Assembly (NCBI GenBank): GCA_013285945.1
Contig: JABDGP010000003.1
Span: 17,817 to 81,816 of the forward strand
Direction: 5' to 3'
DNA length: 64,000 bases
Source: Bacteroidota bacterium
GTDB taxonomy: Bacteria > Bacteroidota > Bacteroidia > Cytophagales > Cyclobacteriaceae
Below, in pieces: positions 30,656-41,724 of this stretch. The notes below the pieces were generated by a model. It saw only the letters and a program-made list of their open reading frames with translations, had not been told where the DNA came from and searched no databases. A program made the translations under genes and the position numbers. Positions within the stretch are counted from its first letter, which is position 1; each line of letters starts with the position of its first letter.

Positions 30656-30810
30656 TAGAACAATTCCATTCACGACTTGAACCCTTTTACAAACGTCTCT
30701 CGTTTGCAAGCACTTCGTCATTAAATCTTCAAGATGTTTTATTCAAAGTTAAATAACATCCGCTCTGCAACTTTAGAGTAGTGTGGTTCGTCTTAACAAT
30801 AAAAAAGATT

Positions 30811-31392
30811 ATGAAAAAACTCAGCTCACTTTTGGCCGGTGTACTTATTTGTACACTCGCGTCCGCAAATGGTACAACTCTTCCTGTATCTTCAACGTCT
30901 TCTGTGGCTGTCACTAATTCGACAGGCTCGTCACTTTTTAAATTATATTATAAATCTTCGAAAAGCCAAAACGTAAAAATTTCGGTTGTTGATAACCATG
31001 GAAAGTCAATCTTCAACGAAACCATTCGAAAAGTAGACGGCTTTATTCGTCCTTATAACTTTGAAGGATCGCCGGAAGGCCTCTACACAATTATCATTGA
31101 AGATGAAAGTGGCAAGATGATAGAAAAGGTAAGTTACAAATCAGGCAAAGTGGAGGCTTTGGTTAACGTGCTGCGATTGGCCGGAGAGCAAAATAAATAT
31201 ATGCTTACAATTGCCTCGCCTGCAAAGGACGTAGTGTCAATCAATATTTTCGATGACAAAGAAAACCTGATCCACAGTGAAACAAAGGAAATTAACGGTG
31301 GCTTTGCACAAGTTTATAATTTGAAAGAAGTAAAGTCATTCACTATCCAGATAACCGATAGTAATGGAACGCTTAAGTCAGTGAAATACTAA
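30811..31392 (+). CDS. Secreted protein made of two beta-sandwich modules (T9SS-CTD-like), paralog of next gene
   Basis: Signal peptide MKKLSSLLAGVLICTLASA; VKISVVDNHGKSIFNETIRKVDGFIRPYNFEGSPEGLYTIIIED; start 30811 preferred over 30781. Confidence 0.7.
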   Translation: MKKLSSLLAGVLICTLASANGTTLPVSSTSSVAVTNSTGSSLFKLYYKSSKSQNVKISVVDNHGKSIFNETIRKVDGFIRPYNFEGSPEGLYTIIIEDESGKMIEKVSYKSGKVEALVNVLRLAGEQNKYMLTIASPAKDVVSINIFDDKENLIHSETKEINGGFAQVYNLKEVKSFTIQITDSNGTLKSVKY

Positions 31393-31414
31393 GACAATAA
31401 ATAAATTTAGTATT

Positions 31415-31446
31415 AAGCCCATCAGATACTCTGGTGGGTTTTTTTT
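31415..31446 (+). terminator. Intrinsic terminator
   Basis: AAGCCCATCAG-atact-CTGGTGGGTT plus T-tract. Confidence 0.8.
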
Positions 31447-31693
31447 ATTTAACCGATACCAGTGTTTAATCCAGGTGGCTCACATCTATGAGTCTTTTAA
31501 GTTCATTAGATCCTGTTAGACAAATTGCAAACGTTAGCATAAGAAGTTTTATTTCTCATCACTGTCTTTCAAGTCAGAATGCGATTTCATAAATCGATCG
31601 CTTCAAAAATTCCGACTATAATTTACGCAATCGATTTTTTGCTCTAAAAATCAAGTTTACTTACAACTTCCGTCTTCGCGCTGGCTACACGCG

Positions 31694-31701
31694 TACATTT
31701 G
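31694..31701 (+). promoter_or_regulatory. Putative -7 box (TAnnTTTG)
   Basis: TACATTTG 38 nt upstream of ATG 31739; no clear -33 TTG. Confidence 0.35.
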
Positions 31702-31738
31702 CATTGTAATCGAAACGAAAAAAAATAAACTAACAATT

Positions 31739-32338
31739 ATGAAAACAAAAAATGTAGTATTGACTTTGGCCGCTGTAATCGTGGCTAGCGTCTTCACCTT
31801 TGCTGCCGAACCAAGTTCACAAGTAGCGGTGATCAACCAAAACAATTCCGGAGTTTACAAATTGATCTACGTAGGTTCAATTGCCGGAAAAGTGACTGTG
31901 ACCATCTATGACAGCAACAACAATGTGCTTTTTAGCGAAAGCACAAGAGGTCTCTCTAAATTCATGCGTCCATTGAACTTTAATGGTTTAGAGCACGGCG
32001 AATATAGCATCGAAATAACGGATGCGAACGGAACACAAGTTCAAAAAGTAAACTATAATACAAGCAAAATTGCTATTGCCGAAAAGACAGCGGTCGCCAA
32101 TGAAATTGCTGTTAAAACTATTCATATCACGAAATTACAAGGAAGCGGAAAATATTTGATGTCTGCAGCAGGCAATGGAAAAATCAACGTACTCATTTTC
32201 GACAGCAACGATGAATTGATTCACGATGAAAAAGTAACAATCAATGGCAGCCTAGGCTTAGTATATAGTATGAAGGAAGTACAAGGTGAGCCTACATTCC
32301 GAGTAATTGATATTGCAAGCAACAAAAGAGTAAAATAA
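31739..32338 (+). CDS. Secreted protein, tandem paralog of 30811..31392
   Basis: VTVTIYDSNNNVLFSESTRGLSKFMRPLNFNGLEHGEYSIEITDANGTQVQKVNY aligns with the upstream protein; same two-module layout. Confidence 0.75.
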   Translation: MKTKNVVLTLAAVIVASVFTFAAEPSSQVAVINQNNSGVYKLIYVGSIAGKVTVTIYDSNNNVLFSESTRGLSKFMRPLNFNGLEHGEYSIEITDANGTQVQKVNYNTSKIAIAEKTAVANEIAVKTIHITKLQGSGKYLMSAAGNGKINVLIFDSNDELIHDEKVTINGSLGLVYSMKEVQGEPTFRVIDIASNKRVK

Positions 32339-32358
32339 TCTCAGAAATTAATCAAATT

Positions 32359-32387
32359 AAAAAAGCTCCCATTTAAGGAGCTTTTTT
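32359..32387. terminator. Intrinsic terminator between convergent genes, possibly bidirectional
   Basis: AAAAAGCTCC-catttaa-GGAGCTTTTTT. Confidence 0.85.
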
Positions 32388-32409
32388 GTGCTATAAAAAA
32401 ACATAAAAT

Positions 32410-35400
32410 CTACATATTTCTACGGTACTGCCCTCCTACTTCAAATAAGGCTTTGGTGATTTGCCCAAGTGAACACACCTTGCAGGCCTCCATCAATTCT
32501 TCAAATATGTTTTTGTTTTGAACTGCAGCCAACCGAACGCGCTCCAATATCGCAGCTGATTCATGGCCATGCACATTATGAAGGCTCCTCAGCATTTTAA
32601 TCTGGTATTCTTTCTCTTCGGTGGTGGCTCTAATTACCTCTTGCGGAATAATCGTAGGAGAACCTTTAGAGCTCAAAAATGTATTTACTCCGATGATCGG
32701 GTATTCGCCAGTATGCTTCTGCATTTCATAGTACATACTTTCTTCCTGAATCTTGCCTCGCTGATACATGGTTTCCATTGCGCCCAGCACTCCTCCTCGC
32801 TCAGTGATTCTATCAAACTCTGCAAGCACGGCCTGTTCGACGAGATCAGTCAACTCTTCAATGATAAATGAGCCTTGTAATGAGTTTTCATTTTTAGCTA
32901 AGCCCAGCTCCTTATTGATGATCAATTGAATTGCCATCGCCCGTCTCACCGACTCCTCGGTGGGCGTTGTAATTGCTTCATCATATGCATTGGTGTGCAA
33001 GGAATTGCAATTATCGTAAATAGCATATAACGCTTGCAGTGTTGTTCGAATGTCGTTGAAGTCAATTTCCTGAGCATGCAACGAACGGCCTGAGGTTTGA
33101 ATATGATATTTCAACATCTGGCTTCGGGCATTAGCGCTGTATTTATTTTTCATCGCCTTCGCCCAGATCCTTCTCGCTACTCTGCCGATAACCGAATACT
33201 CAGGATCAATTCCGTTAGAAAAAAAGAAGGATAAATTGGGAGCAAACTCGTTGATATCCATGCCGCGGCTCAAATAGTATTCCACGTACGTGAAACCGTT
33301 GGCAAGCGTAAACGCAAGCTGAGTTATAGGGTTAGCGCCGGCTTCGGCAATATGATAACCTGAAATAGAAACCGAGTAAAAATTACGGATGTTCTGCTCG
33401 ATAAAATACTGCTGCACATCGCCCATCAGTCGCAGTGCAAATTCTGTTGAAAAAATGCACGTGTTTTGAGCCTGGTCTTCCTTTAAAATATCTGCTTGTA
33501 CAGTACCACGCACTTGCTGTAGTGTCTCTGCTTTGATTTTATTGTAAACCTCTGCCGGCAAAACCTGATCGCCTGTTACTCCGAGAAGAATCAGTCCGAG
33601 GCCGTCATTGCCTTTTGGTAATTCACCCTGATAAGCTGGAGGCTCTGAAGAGATTATCGATTTGATTTTTTTTCGAACCTCGTCTTCGAGTCCGTTCTTC
33701 TTAATATAAATTTCACATTGTTGATCAATAGCTGCATTCAAGAAATAACCCAGCAGCATTGGTGCGGGTCCATTAATCGTCATAGATACAGAAGTCCGTG
33801 GATCGGCAAGATTGAAGCCACTATATAATTTCTTTGCATCATCAAGGCAGCAAATAGAAACTCCTGAATTTCCAATCTTTCCGTAAATGTCGGGACGGTA
33901 ATCAGGGTCGTTTCCATAAAGTGTCACAGAATCGAAGGCTGTGGATAATCGTTTAGCAGGCATTGACAAACTCACATAGTGAAATCGGCGATTGGTACGC
34001 TCGGGCCCGCCTTCACCGGCAAACATACGAGTGGGATCCTCTCCTTCGCGCTTGAATGGATAAATACCAGAGGTGTAAGGAAATTCTCCCGGAACATTCT
34101 CCTGCAGCTGCCACTTCAGCAAATCACCCCAAGCCTCATAGCGTGGCAATGAGATTTTAGGAATTTGTATATGAGAGAGAGATTCGGTGTGTGTTTGTAT
34201 CCCAATTTCTTTGTCACGCACTTTAAATTTAAAAATCGGCTCACGATAACTTTGCGCTTTTTCAGTCCATGATTCGATTAATTTCCAATTCTTCGGATCA
34301 AGATTTAATTTGATACGGTCAAACTCAGCCTTTAATACTTTAACTATGTCCTGATTAGATTGACCCAATGCCTCAATAGTCTGTTGAATAGAATATAGTT
34401 TCTGAGCTGTAGCCGACTGCTCATTTACCCATTGATCGTATGCCCGATTATTTTCAGAAATCTCGCTGAGGTAGCGAGTACGATGTGGTGGAATGACAAA
34501 TATTTTCTCCGACATCTCGAGTGTAATATGAAAATCTGACTTCAAATCAGCGCCTGTCTTTTCAACAACTTTATCCATCAGATGTTTATAAAGTTGATTG
34601 GTACCAGGATCGTTGAACTGGGAGGCAATTGTACCAAACACCGGCATGTCTTCCGGCTTTTTATCCCACAGGTTATGGTTTCGCTGATATTGTTTTTTTA
34701 CATCGCGTAAAGCATCGAGTGCGCCACGCTTATCAAATTTGTTAAGTGCGATGACATCGGCAAAGTCAAGCATGTCAATTTTTTCGAGTTGCGTGGCAGC
34801 TCCGTATTCGGGTGTCATTACATAGAGTGCTACATCGCTGTGATCAAGAATTTCAGTATCACTTTGTCCAATACCCGATGTTTCAAGAATGATCAAATCA
34901 AAACCAGCTGCTTTTAGAATTTGAATTGCTTCTTTTACATAGACTGACAAGGCGAGGTTGCTTTGCCGTGTGGCGAGTGAGCGCATGTAAACGCGTCCAT
35001 TGTTTATAGCATTCATTCGGATACGATCACCCAAAAGCGCGCCTCCAGTTTTTCTTTTGGATGGATCCACCGAAACCAACCCGATTTTTTTGTCTTTGAA
35101 GTCAACCAAAAACCTGCGCACTATTTCATCCACCATTGATGACTTGCCAGCACCACCAGTACCCGTGATTCCAAGTACAGGCGTTTTAGACACTGCCGCT
35201 TTTTTATTAATCTCTTCAAAAATCGTTTTGTGCTTATCGTAATAGTTTTCTGCAGCAGAAATAAGTTGAGCTATCCTTAAGTAGTTGTTCGTTGTCAGTT
35301 GCTCATCGGCCGTTAAATCATCACCGGTAGGGAAATCACTTTGCTTAACTAAATCATTAATCATCCCTTGAAGTCCAAGTGCGCGACCGTCGTCTGGTGA

Positions 35401-35817
35401 ATAAATTCTAGTGACGCCATGATTCATCAACTCTTTAATTTCTTCGGGAAGAATGACGCCACCACCGCCACCAAATATCTTGATGTGGCCTGCACCTTTT
35501 TCTTGAAGCAAGTCATGCATGTATTTGAAATACTCGTTATGGCCGCCCTGATAGCTTGTCAAGGCAATGGCCTGCGCGTCCTCCTGAATTGCCGTGTTCA
35601 CTACATCTTCCACACTGCGGTCATGTCCAAGGTGAATGACCTCACAGCCTGTCGCTTGAATAATCCTACGCATGATATTGATAGCAGCATCGTGGCCATC
35701 AAAAAGGCTGGCTGCCGTGACAATACGGACCTTATTTTTGGGTTTGTAAGGCTCAACTGGTGTATGGCTGGCCGATGGACGCGCTTGTTTTTTCTTCTCT
35801 GCAACCTCTGTGCTCAT
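32410..35817 (-). CDS. icmF: Fused isobutyryl-CoA/methylmalonyl-CoA-type mutase (B12-binding, MeaB-like G-domain, mutase)
   Basis: N-terminal B12 domain [22 protein letters not shown]...; GTPase [21 protein letters not shown]; mutase [46 protein letters not shown]. Confidence 0.93.
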   Translation of the reverse strand: MSTEVAEKKKQARPSASHTPVEPYKPKNKVRIVTAASLFDGHDAAINIMRRIIQATGCEVIHLGHDRSVEDVVNTAIQEDAQAIALTSYQGGHNEYFKYMHDLLQEKGAGHIKIFGGGGGVILPEEIKELMNHGVTRIYSPDDGRALGLQGMINDLVKQSDFPTGDDLTADEQLTTNNYLRIAQLISAAENYYDKHKTIFEEINKKAAVSKTPVLGITGTGGAGKSSMVDEIVRRFLVDFKDKKIGLVSVDPSKRKTGGALLGDRIRMNAINNGRVYMRSLATRQSNLALSVYVKEAIQILKAAGFDLIILETSGIGQSDTEILDHSDVALYVMTPEYGAATQLEKIDMLDFADVIALNKFDKRGALDALRDVKKQYQRNHNLWDKKPEDMPVFGTIASQFNDPGTNQLYKHLMDKVVEKTGADLKSDFHITLEMSEKIFVIPPHRTRYLSEISENNRAYDQWVNEQSATAQKLYSIQQTIEALGQSNQDIVKVLKAEFDRIKLNLDPKNWKLIESWTEKAQSYREPIFKFKVRDKEIGIQTHTESLSHIQIPKISLPRYEAWGDLLKWQLQENVPGEFPYTSGIYPFKREGEDPTRMFAGEGGPERTNRRFHYVSLSMPAKRLSTAFDSVTLYGNDPDYRPDIYGKIGNSGVSICCLDDAKKLYSGFNLADPRTSVSMTINGPAPMLLGYFLNAAIDQQCEIYIKKNGLEDEVRKKIKSIISSEPPAYQGELPKGNDGLGLILLGVTGDQVLPAEVYNKIKAETLQQVRGTVQADILKEDQAQNTCIFSTEFALRLMGDVQQYFIEQNIRNFYSVSISGYHIAEAGANPITQLAFTLANGFTYVEYYLSRGMDINEFAPNLSFFFSNGIDPEYSVIGRVARRIWAKAMKNKYSANARSQMLKYHIQTSGRSLHAQEIDFNDIRTTLQALYAIYDNCNSLHTNAYDEAITTPTEESVRRAMAIQLIINKELGLAKNENSLQGSFIIEELTDLVEQAVLAEFDRITERGGVLGAMETMYQRGKIQEESMYYEMQKHTGEYPIIGVNTFLSSKGSPTIIPQEVIRATTEEKEYQIKMLRSLHNVHGHESAAILERVRLAAVQNKNIFEELMEACKVCSLGQITKALFEVGGQYRRNM

Positions 35818-35896
35818 AATCCTTGGAATTATCGAGCAAAATTACGGAGAAGGGAAGTATTTAACTAACGATGGTTAGCTTTGAAATAGTGGATAC

Positions 35897-36361
35897 TTAC
35901 TTATTAAAATGATACAGAAAAATAATCGTAGCAGTGAATGCCGGTTTGGAATTGTCTTTGATCTCCATAACAATATCCATTTCTGCTTTTGTGATTCCAC
36001 GAAGGTCATTCAATGATTTCAAACTCACTCGCAGGCGCAGTTCGTTATTCACAATCACCGGCTGGTTGAACTTCATTTTTTCAATACCATAATTCACCAG
36101 CATTTTTACGCCTTTTATTTCTGCAATTTGTTCCCATAGATACGGAACCAACGATAAGACCAGATAACCATGGGCTATAGTATTTTTAAAGGGACCGGTT
36201 GCGGCTCGAACCGGATCAATATGTATCCATTGGTGATCAAGAGTGGCATCGGCAAATTTGTTGATCTGCTCCTGCGTAACCCGGATATATTCGGAAACAC
36301 CCAACTCTTTGCCAATGTATTGCTGAAATTCAGAAAATCCATTGATGATAAGTTTTTCCAT
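35897..36361 (-). CDS. MaoC family dehydratase (R-specific enoyl-CoA hydratase-like)
   Basis: FADATLDHQWIHIDPVRAATGPFKNTIAHGYLVLSLVP. Confidence 0.93.
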   Translation of the reverse strand: MEKLIINGFSEFQQYIGKELGVSEYIRVTQEQINKFADATLDHQWIHIDPVRAATGPFKNTIAHGYLVLSLVPYLWEQIAEIKGVKMLVNYGIEKMKFNQPVIVNNELRLRVSLKSLNDLRGITKAEMDIVMEIKDNSKPAFTATIIFLYHFNK

Positions 36362-36443
36362 CCGCTGAGTTTTAAGTGACTATCTTAAAATTAAGTTAAC
36401 TTTTCCGATTCATGAAGAGCTGACAAATAATTAAAAAGAATCA

Positions 36444-37283
36444 TTAGCGGCGAACGATCTCTTCCGGAATTTTATTTATCCCTTCAATCTGAATATTTCT
36501 GTAAAAAATTTCTGCGCCTTCCGATTGGATCTGAATTTTCCCCTTACTCAATGGAACAACTTTACTTTTCTCAAGTTGACCAGAACGATACAAGATCATA
36601 ACAACAGCTCCATTCACTATGTGAACAGCAGTATCATTCAGACAATAAATCTCTACGATATTCCATTCTCCGGTTGGTTTTTCCGGATTACCCAATTTTA
36701 TACACCATCTTCCGCTTTTACTTTTTTCATTGAATACCAATCTTTCCATAGCAGGGTCATAAACAAATCCATCAGTGTTTTTCCTTGCGGGGATTTCGAA
36801 CGACCCACCGGCTACACCCCAGTAATCGCCACAATCGCCTTCCTGAATTTGAAATTCCTGTGATCTCATCCAGAATCCAAAATCAGCTCCGTGCTTACCC
36901 ACCGCATGATAAAGGATTCCACTGTCCCGTTTTTTCTCTTTTCGGGGATTCGATTTCTTTCGCCCCCATTTGAATTCTAATTTGAGATGATAATTTTTGA
37001 ACTCCGATTTCGTAGAAATACCTCCGAAGTTTTCCCCGGAAATGCGGAGCGCAGGCTGGCCATCTTCTTTTACAACTGAGAATAATCTGTTCGGATCTTT
37101 GTTAAGACCTAAGACTTTAAGTGTATCGAAAGAATTCCTTGCACTGTCAAAAGCAGGACCAATGTAGGTATCCCAGTCCTCGAGGTTCTTGCTGTTAAAT
37201 AAATTCTGCCATTGTGAGTAAACAGGCGAGCAAAAAGAAATACCAACGAAAACGCACAAAAATGAAAGCCTGAAGTTGAACAT
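36444..37283 (-). CDS. DUF1080 / 3-keto-disaccharide hydrolase-like secreted protein
   Basis: WQNLFNSKNLEDWDTYIGPA; LKLEFKWGRKKSNPRKEKKRDSGILYHAVGKHG; EWNIVEIYCLNDTAVHIVNGAVV. Confidence 0.9.
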   Translation of the reverse strand: MFNFRLSFLCVFVGISFCSPVYSQWQNLFNSKNLEDWDTYIGPAFDSARNSFDTLKVLGLNKDPNRLFSVVKEDGQPALRISGENFGGISTKSEFKNYHLKLEFKWGRKKSNPRKEKKRDSGILYHAVGKHGADFGFWMRSQEFQIQEGDCGDYWGVAGGSFEIPARKNTDGFVYDPAMERLVFNEKSKSGRWCIKLGNPEKPTGEWNIVEIYCLNDTAVHIVNGAVVMILYRSGQLEKSKVVPLSKGKIQIQSEGAEIFYRNIQIEGINKIPEEIVRR

Positions 37284-37376
37284 GCCATGAAAAGTACAAA
37301 ATTTGCATGCAATGGTAAATACTTTATGATCAGTGGCAGATCAGCGTGACAAGTTTTATTTCTCGATTTTTGCACC

Positions 37377-39869
37377 GTGCAATCGTATCCTGTTTCAGAA
37401 ATTCTTTCCGAGTTAAAAGAAAAGCTGCTTCGGCAAAGGACAGTTATCCTTCAAGCTCCTCCTGGTGCGGGCAAGTCCACCATTGTGCCACTTGAGGTTT
37501 TAAATGAGTCCTGGTTGAATGGTAAAAAAATAATCGTACTCCAACCTCGAAGACTAGCTGCTCGCTCTGTAGCTTCTCGCATGGCTGATTTATTGAATGA
37601 AAAAATCGGACTGACAGTCGGCTATCGGATTCGCTTTGAAAATGTGATTGGAAAAAACACAAGAATTGAAGTTGTAACTGAAGGTATTCTCACACGCATG
37701 CTTCAAACCGACAATGCTCTAGAAGAAGTAGGGCTGGTAATCTTTGACGAATTTCATGAGCGAAGCCTTCATGCCGATCTTGCGCTAGCACTATGTCTTC
37801 AATCACAAAGCTTACTACGGGAGGATCTGCGAATCCTGTTAATGTCGGCCACACTTGACGGAGAAAAGATTTCTTCGGTTTTAAATAACGTCCCAATTGT
37901 TACAAGTTTGGGCAGGCAATTTCCCGTTGAAATAAAATACGAAGCCGTTGACAAGAATGAACCAATAGCCGTAAGTACCGCACGTTTTGTAAAGCGGGCC
38001 TTTAAAGAGCAACGCGGTGATCTTCTTGTTTTCCTTCCAGGTGCCGGAGAAATAAGACGGGTACAAGAGATTTTGGAAACAGAAAATAGTGGAGCAGAAG
38101 TTTTCCCTCTTTACGGAGACTTATCCTTTCAACAGCAACAACAGGCAATTTTGCCCAATACAGGCGGCTCACGTAAAATTGTACTCGCTACCTCAATTGC
38201 AGAAACCTCGCTGACCATAGAAGGCATCACCACGGTAATCGACAGTGGGTATGCACGCGTCTCAAAGTTTGACCCGCGCTCGGGTCTCACCAAACTGGAA
38301 ACTGTGCGCGTAACACAGGATGCAGCCGATCAGCGTGCTGGTCGAGCTGGTCGACTTGGACCCGGGGTTTGTTATCGATTATGGCCAAAAGCCACTCACC
38401 AACATCTTCAAGCTACGCGGCTACCGGAAATTTTGGAGGCAGACCTGGCACCACTCATGCTCGAATTGTTTCAATGGGGTACGAATGTAAATGACTTAAA
38501 ATGGATTACTAATCCTCCAAGTGGTAATGTGAGTCAGGCTATTGATTTGCTAAATGAGCTTGGCGCAATTGAAGAGAATAAAATTACTGCACGAGGAAAG
38601 GAAATGACCCGAATGCCAACGCATCCGCGAATAGCGCACATGCTTTTAAGTTCTGTAACCAGTCCTGCTTCCAAATCCTTTTCGACTAGCACGGCTTTGG
38701 CAACTGACCTTGCAGCACTGCTGGAGGAGCGCGATCCCATGCCAAAAGAAACCGGTGTTGACCTGACGCTGCGAATTGAAGCGATAAGAAAGTGGCGAAG
38801 TGGTGAGCGTGTCGATGCCGAAAGAAATAGTTTGGAACGCATCGAAAAACTGGCTTTCGCCTGGCGAAAGATTTTTGGCATCGATGTCGACAATTCTGCG
38901 TTCGCCGATACAGACGTTGGAAAGTTGTTGATTGAAGCTTATCCTGAGCGAATCGCCAAGCAGACTGAAAAATTCGGTACTCGTTATAAACTCGCTAACG
39001 GTCGCTTTGCAAGAATACAAAACCACGATTCATTGATTCAAAAAACATGGCTGGCTATCGCCTCTGCCGACTTGGGCTCAAGTGAAGGGAAAATTTTTTC
39101 AGCAGCGCCTGTTGACGAAGAAGACTTATTGCCTATGGCAAAAGAAAAACAAAACGTGATTTGGGACAAGGAACGTGAAATGATTCTGGCATCAACTGAA
39201 AAGCAGATTGGTAACCTGGTATTGACTTCGCGGGTACTTCAAACCTTTGATGAATCTCTTAGAATAGAAACATTGTGCGAGGTTCTTCTCGAAGAAGGCC
39301 TGAAATTATTGAACTGGGATGAATCGCTCCGGCAATGGCAGGCACGTGTGATGTGTTTGAGGGCATGGCGACCAGAAAAGCCTTGGCCCGACGTAAGCGA
39401 TGAAACATTATTGACCACGGCTCATCACTGGCTCGCTCCTTACTTATTGGCTGTCTATAAGCGCATTGATTTTCAACGATTAGATATAAAAACAATACTC
39501 ACGGGTTTGCTGCCGTGGGAACTACAACTTTTGTTAAATAAACTCACCCCTGAAAAAATAGAGGTTCCCAGCGGTTCAATGATCGGAATAGAATATTCTC
39601 TGGGAGCGATTCCTATAATGAAAGTTCGGCTACAAGAAGTATTCGGATTACTAGAGACTCCGACTATAAATGAAGGGCGAACAAAAATCATTATGCACTT
39701 GCTTTCACCGGGCTATAAGCCGGTACAAGTCAGTCAGGACTTGAAGAGTTTTTGGACGACCACCTATCATGAGGTAAGAAAAGAGCTTCGAATGCGATAT
39801 CCAAAACACCATTGGCCCGAAGATCCGTGGACTGCAAAGGCAGTTAGGGGCGTAAAAAGAAGATCATGA
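37377..39869 (+). CDS. hrpB: ATP-dependent helicase HrpB
   Basis: LQAPPGAGKSTIVPLEVL; VIFDEFHERSLHADLALAL; LMSATLDGEKISS; QRAGRAGRLGPGVCYRLW; C-terminal RYPKHHWPEDPW. Confidence 0.97.
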   Translation: MQSYPVSEILSELKEKLLRQRTVILQAPPGAGKSTIVPLEVLNESWLNGKKIIVLQPRRLAARSVASRMADLLNEKIGLTVGYRIRFENVIGKNTRIEVVTEGILTRMLQTDNALEEVGLVIFDEFHERSLHADLALALCLQSQSLLREDLRILLMSATLDGEKISSVLNNVPIVTSLGRQFPVEIKYEAVDKNEPIAVSTARFVKRAFKEQRGDLLVFLPGAGEIRRVQEILETENSGAEVFPLYGDLSFQQQQQAILPNTGGSRKIVLATSIAETSLTIEGITTVIDSGYARVSKFDPRSGLTKLETVRVTQDAADQRAGRAGRLGPGVCYRLWPKATHQHLQATRLPEILEADLAPLMLELFQWGTNVNDLKWITNPPSGNVSQAIDLLNELGAIEENKITARGKEMTRMPTHPRIAHMLLSSVTSPASKSFSTSTALATDLAALLEERDPMPKETGVDLTLRIEAIRKWRSGERVDAERNSLERIEKLAFAWRKIFGIDVDNSAFADTDVGKLLIEAYPERIAKQTEKFGTRYKLANGRFARIQNHDSLIQKTWLAIASADLGSSEGKIFSAAPVDEEDLLPMAKEKQNVIWDKEREMILASTEKQIGNLVLTSRVLQTFDESLRIETLCEVLLEEGLKLLNWDESLRQWQARVMCLRAWRPEKPWPDVSDETLLTTAHHWLAPYLLAVYKRIDFQRLDIKTILTGLLPWELQLLLNKLTPEKIEVPSGSMIGIEYSLGAIPIMKVRLQEVFGLLETPTINEGRTKIIMHLLSPGYKPVQVSQDLKSFWTTTYHEVRKELRMRYPKHHWPEDPWTAKAVRGVKRRS

Positions 39870-39974
39870 GGTAGTTACGATACCCTCCAAATAATTTGAC
39901 AGGCGCGACAACCCAAAAATCGTTTCTGACGTTAAGAAAATTAGTTTACAGGTTAAATCGAATTTTTACATATT

Positions 39975-40005
39975 GAAAGCGCCCCGCAAAATACGGGACG
40001 CTTTC
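39975..40005 (+). other. Stable hairpin between hrpB and the DUF2911 gene, possible weak terminator
   Basis: GAAAGCGCCCCG...CGGGACGCTTTC with a short T-rich tail. Confidence 0.45.
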
Positions 40006-40050
40006 CTGTTTATCATCAAAAACCAAAAAAACAACTAACCAATCAATTCT

Positions 40051-40575
40051 ATGAAAAAACAAATGTCTCTCGTTCTGTTATTGGCTTGCTTATTTTCAAT
40101 TGCCGCTGTTGCGCAAGATGATAAAGGCGATAAAAGCAAACGTCCTAGTCCTCCAGCCAAGGCAGAAGGCACCGTAGACGGGGCAAAAATTGTTGTCGAC
40201 TACAGCACCCCTTCAGCCAAAGGACGGAAAATGCTTGGTGGCATAGAGCCATTTGGCAAAGTATGGCGCACAGGTGCTAACGAAGCCACCATTTTTGAAG
40301 TCAGCAAGAATGTAAAAATTGAAGGCAAGGATTTGGCAGCAGGGAAATATGAGTTATTTACTATTCCCGGTGAAACCGAATGGACAATCATCCTTCAAAA
40401 ATATGGTAAACAATGGGGTGCATATAGCTACAAAGAAGCTAATGATGTGCTTCGCGCTACTGTGAAACCAGGCAAGACTGACAAGTTTGTTGAGACTTTT
40501 AAAATTGCAATAGAAGGAAACAAGGTCGTGCTGCGTTGGGAAAACACCCAGGTAGCTTTTGCTGTAAAAGGTTAA
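40051..40575 (+). CDS. DUF2911 family secreted protein
   Basis: KRPSPPAKAEGTVDGAKIVVDYSTPSAKGRKMLGGIEPFGKVWRTGANEATIFEVSKNVKIEGKDLAAGKYELFTIP. Confidence 0.92.
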   Translation: MKKQMSLVLLLACLFSIAAVAQDDKGDKSKRPSPPAKAEGTVDGAKIVVDYSTPSAKGRKMLGGIEPFGKVWRTGANEATIFEVSKNVKIEGKDLAAGKYELFTIPGETEWTIILQKYGKQWGAYSYKEANDVLRATVKPGKTDKFVETFKIAIEGNKVVLRWENTQVAFAVKG

Positions 40576-40597
40576 TAAGTAATCATCCAGTATAATC

Positions 40598-40624
40598 AAG
40601 CCGGGGTTCATCTCCGGCTTTTTT
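40598..40624 (+). terminator. Intrinsic terminator
   Basis: AAGCCGG-ggttcatct-CCGGCTT plus T-tract. Confidence 0.85.
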
Positions 40625-40674
40625 CATTTTAAAACGTATCTCCGAAAATTGTATTTTGCGGATTGATTTGTTGT

Positions 40675-41724
40675 ATGACTTCACAAGGTAAATCCCCCAA
40701 AGAACTCGGCTTTTTTTTCCCCGCCGAATTTGCCAAACATTCTGCCACCTGGCTAAGTTGGCCTCACAAAGAAGAATCATGGCCGGGCAAGATTGAAACG
40801 ATTTTTCCTATCTATTCGCAGTTTGTAAAACTGGTAGCCGAAGGAGAAAATGTGAATATCAATGTGGCTGATGAAAAGATGAAACAAAAAGCCATTGGCC
40901 ATTTGCAAAAGGCTAATGCTGATCTGAGTAATATTCATTTCTTCTTCCACCCCTCCAACGATGCATGGTGCCGCGACCATGGCCCGGCGTTCTTGGTTCA
41001 TTCCAAGGAAAAAAAGAAAATGGTGGTGAAATGGAACTACAATGCCTGGGGCGGTAAGTATCCGCCATTCGATTTGGACAATCAGATTCCAATCTCAATT
41101 GCAAAACACTACGGCTTGCCACTGGCAACTCCAGGTATTATTATGGAAGGCGGCTCCGTCGATTTCAACGGGAAAGGAACTGTACTTACCTCCACAGCTT
41201 GTTTGCTTAACCCAAATCGCAATCCACACTTGTCGAAAGAGGAAATAGAAAAGCATCTCATCGATTATTATGGTGTTGAAAACATACTTTGGCTTGGCGA
41301 TGGCATTGCCGGTGACGATACTGACGGCCACATCGATGACATCACCCGGTTTGTAAATGACGATACGGTAGTCACAGTAGTTGAAGAGAACAAAGCCGAT
41401 GAAAATTATAAGCCACTCAAAGCAAACTTAGAGCTTCTGGCAAAAATGAAACTGGAAAATGGCAAATCCTTAAACATAGTTCAGCTGCCAATGCCAGCAC
41501 CAGTGTATCACGAAGGACAGCGGCTCCCCGCTTCGTATGCTAACTTTTATATCGCTAATAAGTACGTAGTTGTTCCAACCTATCGGGATAAGAAGGATGA
41601 TCAGGCATTGGATATTCTTCAAAAATATTTTCCCAACCGGAAAGTAGTTGGACTTGACTCCGCTGACATTATTTGGGGGCTGGGGTCATTTCATTGCCTA
41701 AGTCAGCAGGAACCAGCTATTTAA
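40675..41724 (+). CDS. Agmatine deiminase family protein
   Basis: FFFPAEFAKHSATWLSWPHKEESWPGK; NDAWCRDHGPAFLV; GDDTDGHIDDITRFVND; WGLGSFHCLSQQEP. Start ATG 40675; the track's TTG 40663 is less likely. Confidence 0.95.
   Translation: MTSQGKSPKELGFFFPAEFAKHSATWLSWPHKEESWPGKIETIFPIYSQFVKLVAEGENVNINVADEKMKQKAIGHLQKANADLSNIHFFFHPSNDAWCRDHGPAFLVHSKEKKKMVVKWNYNAWGGKYPPFDLDNQIPISIAKHYGLPLATPGIIMEGGSVDFNGKGTVLTSTACLLNPNRNPHLSKEEIEKHLIDYYGVENILWLGDGIAGDDTDGHIDDITRFVNDDTVVTVVEENKADENYKPLKANLELLAKMKLENGKSLNIVQLPMPAPVYHEGQRLPASYANFYIANKYVVVPTYRDKKDDQALDILQKYFPNRKVVGLDSADIIWGLGSFHCLSQQEPAI

Noticed and set aside
32410-35817. icmF-like fused mutase as a novel fusion
   Set aside because: The B12-domain / G-protein / mutase fusion is a known IcmF architecture.
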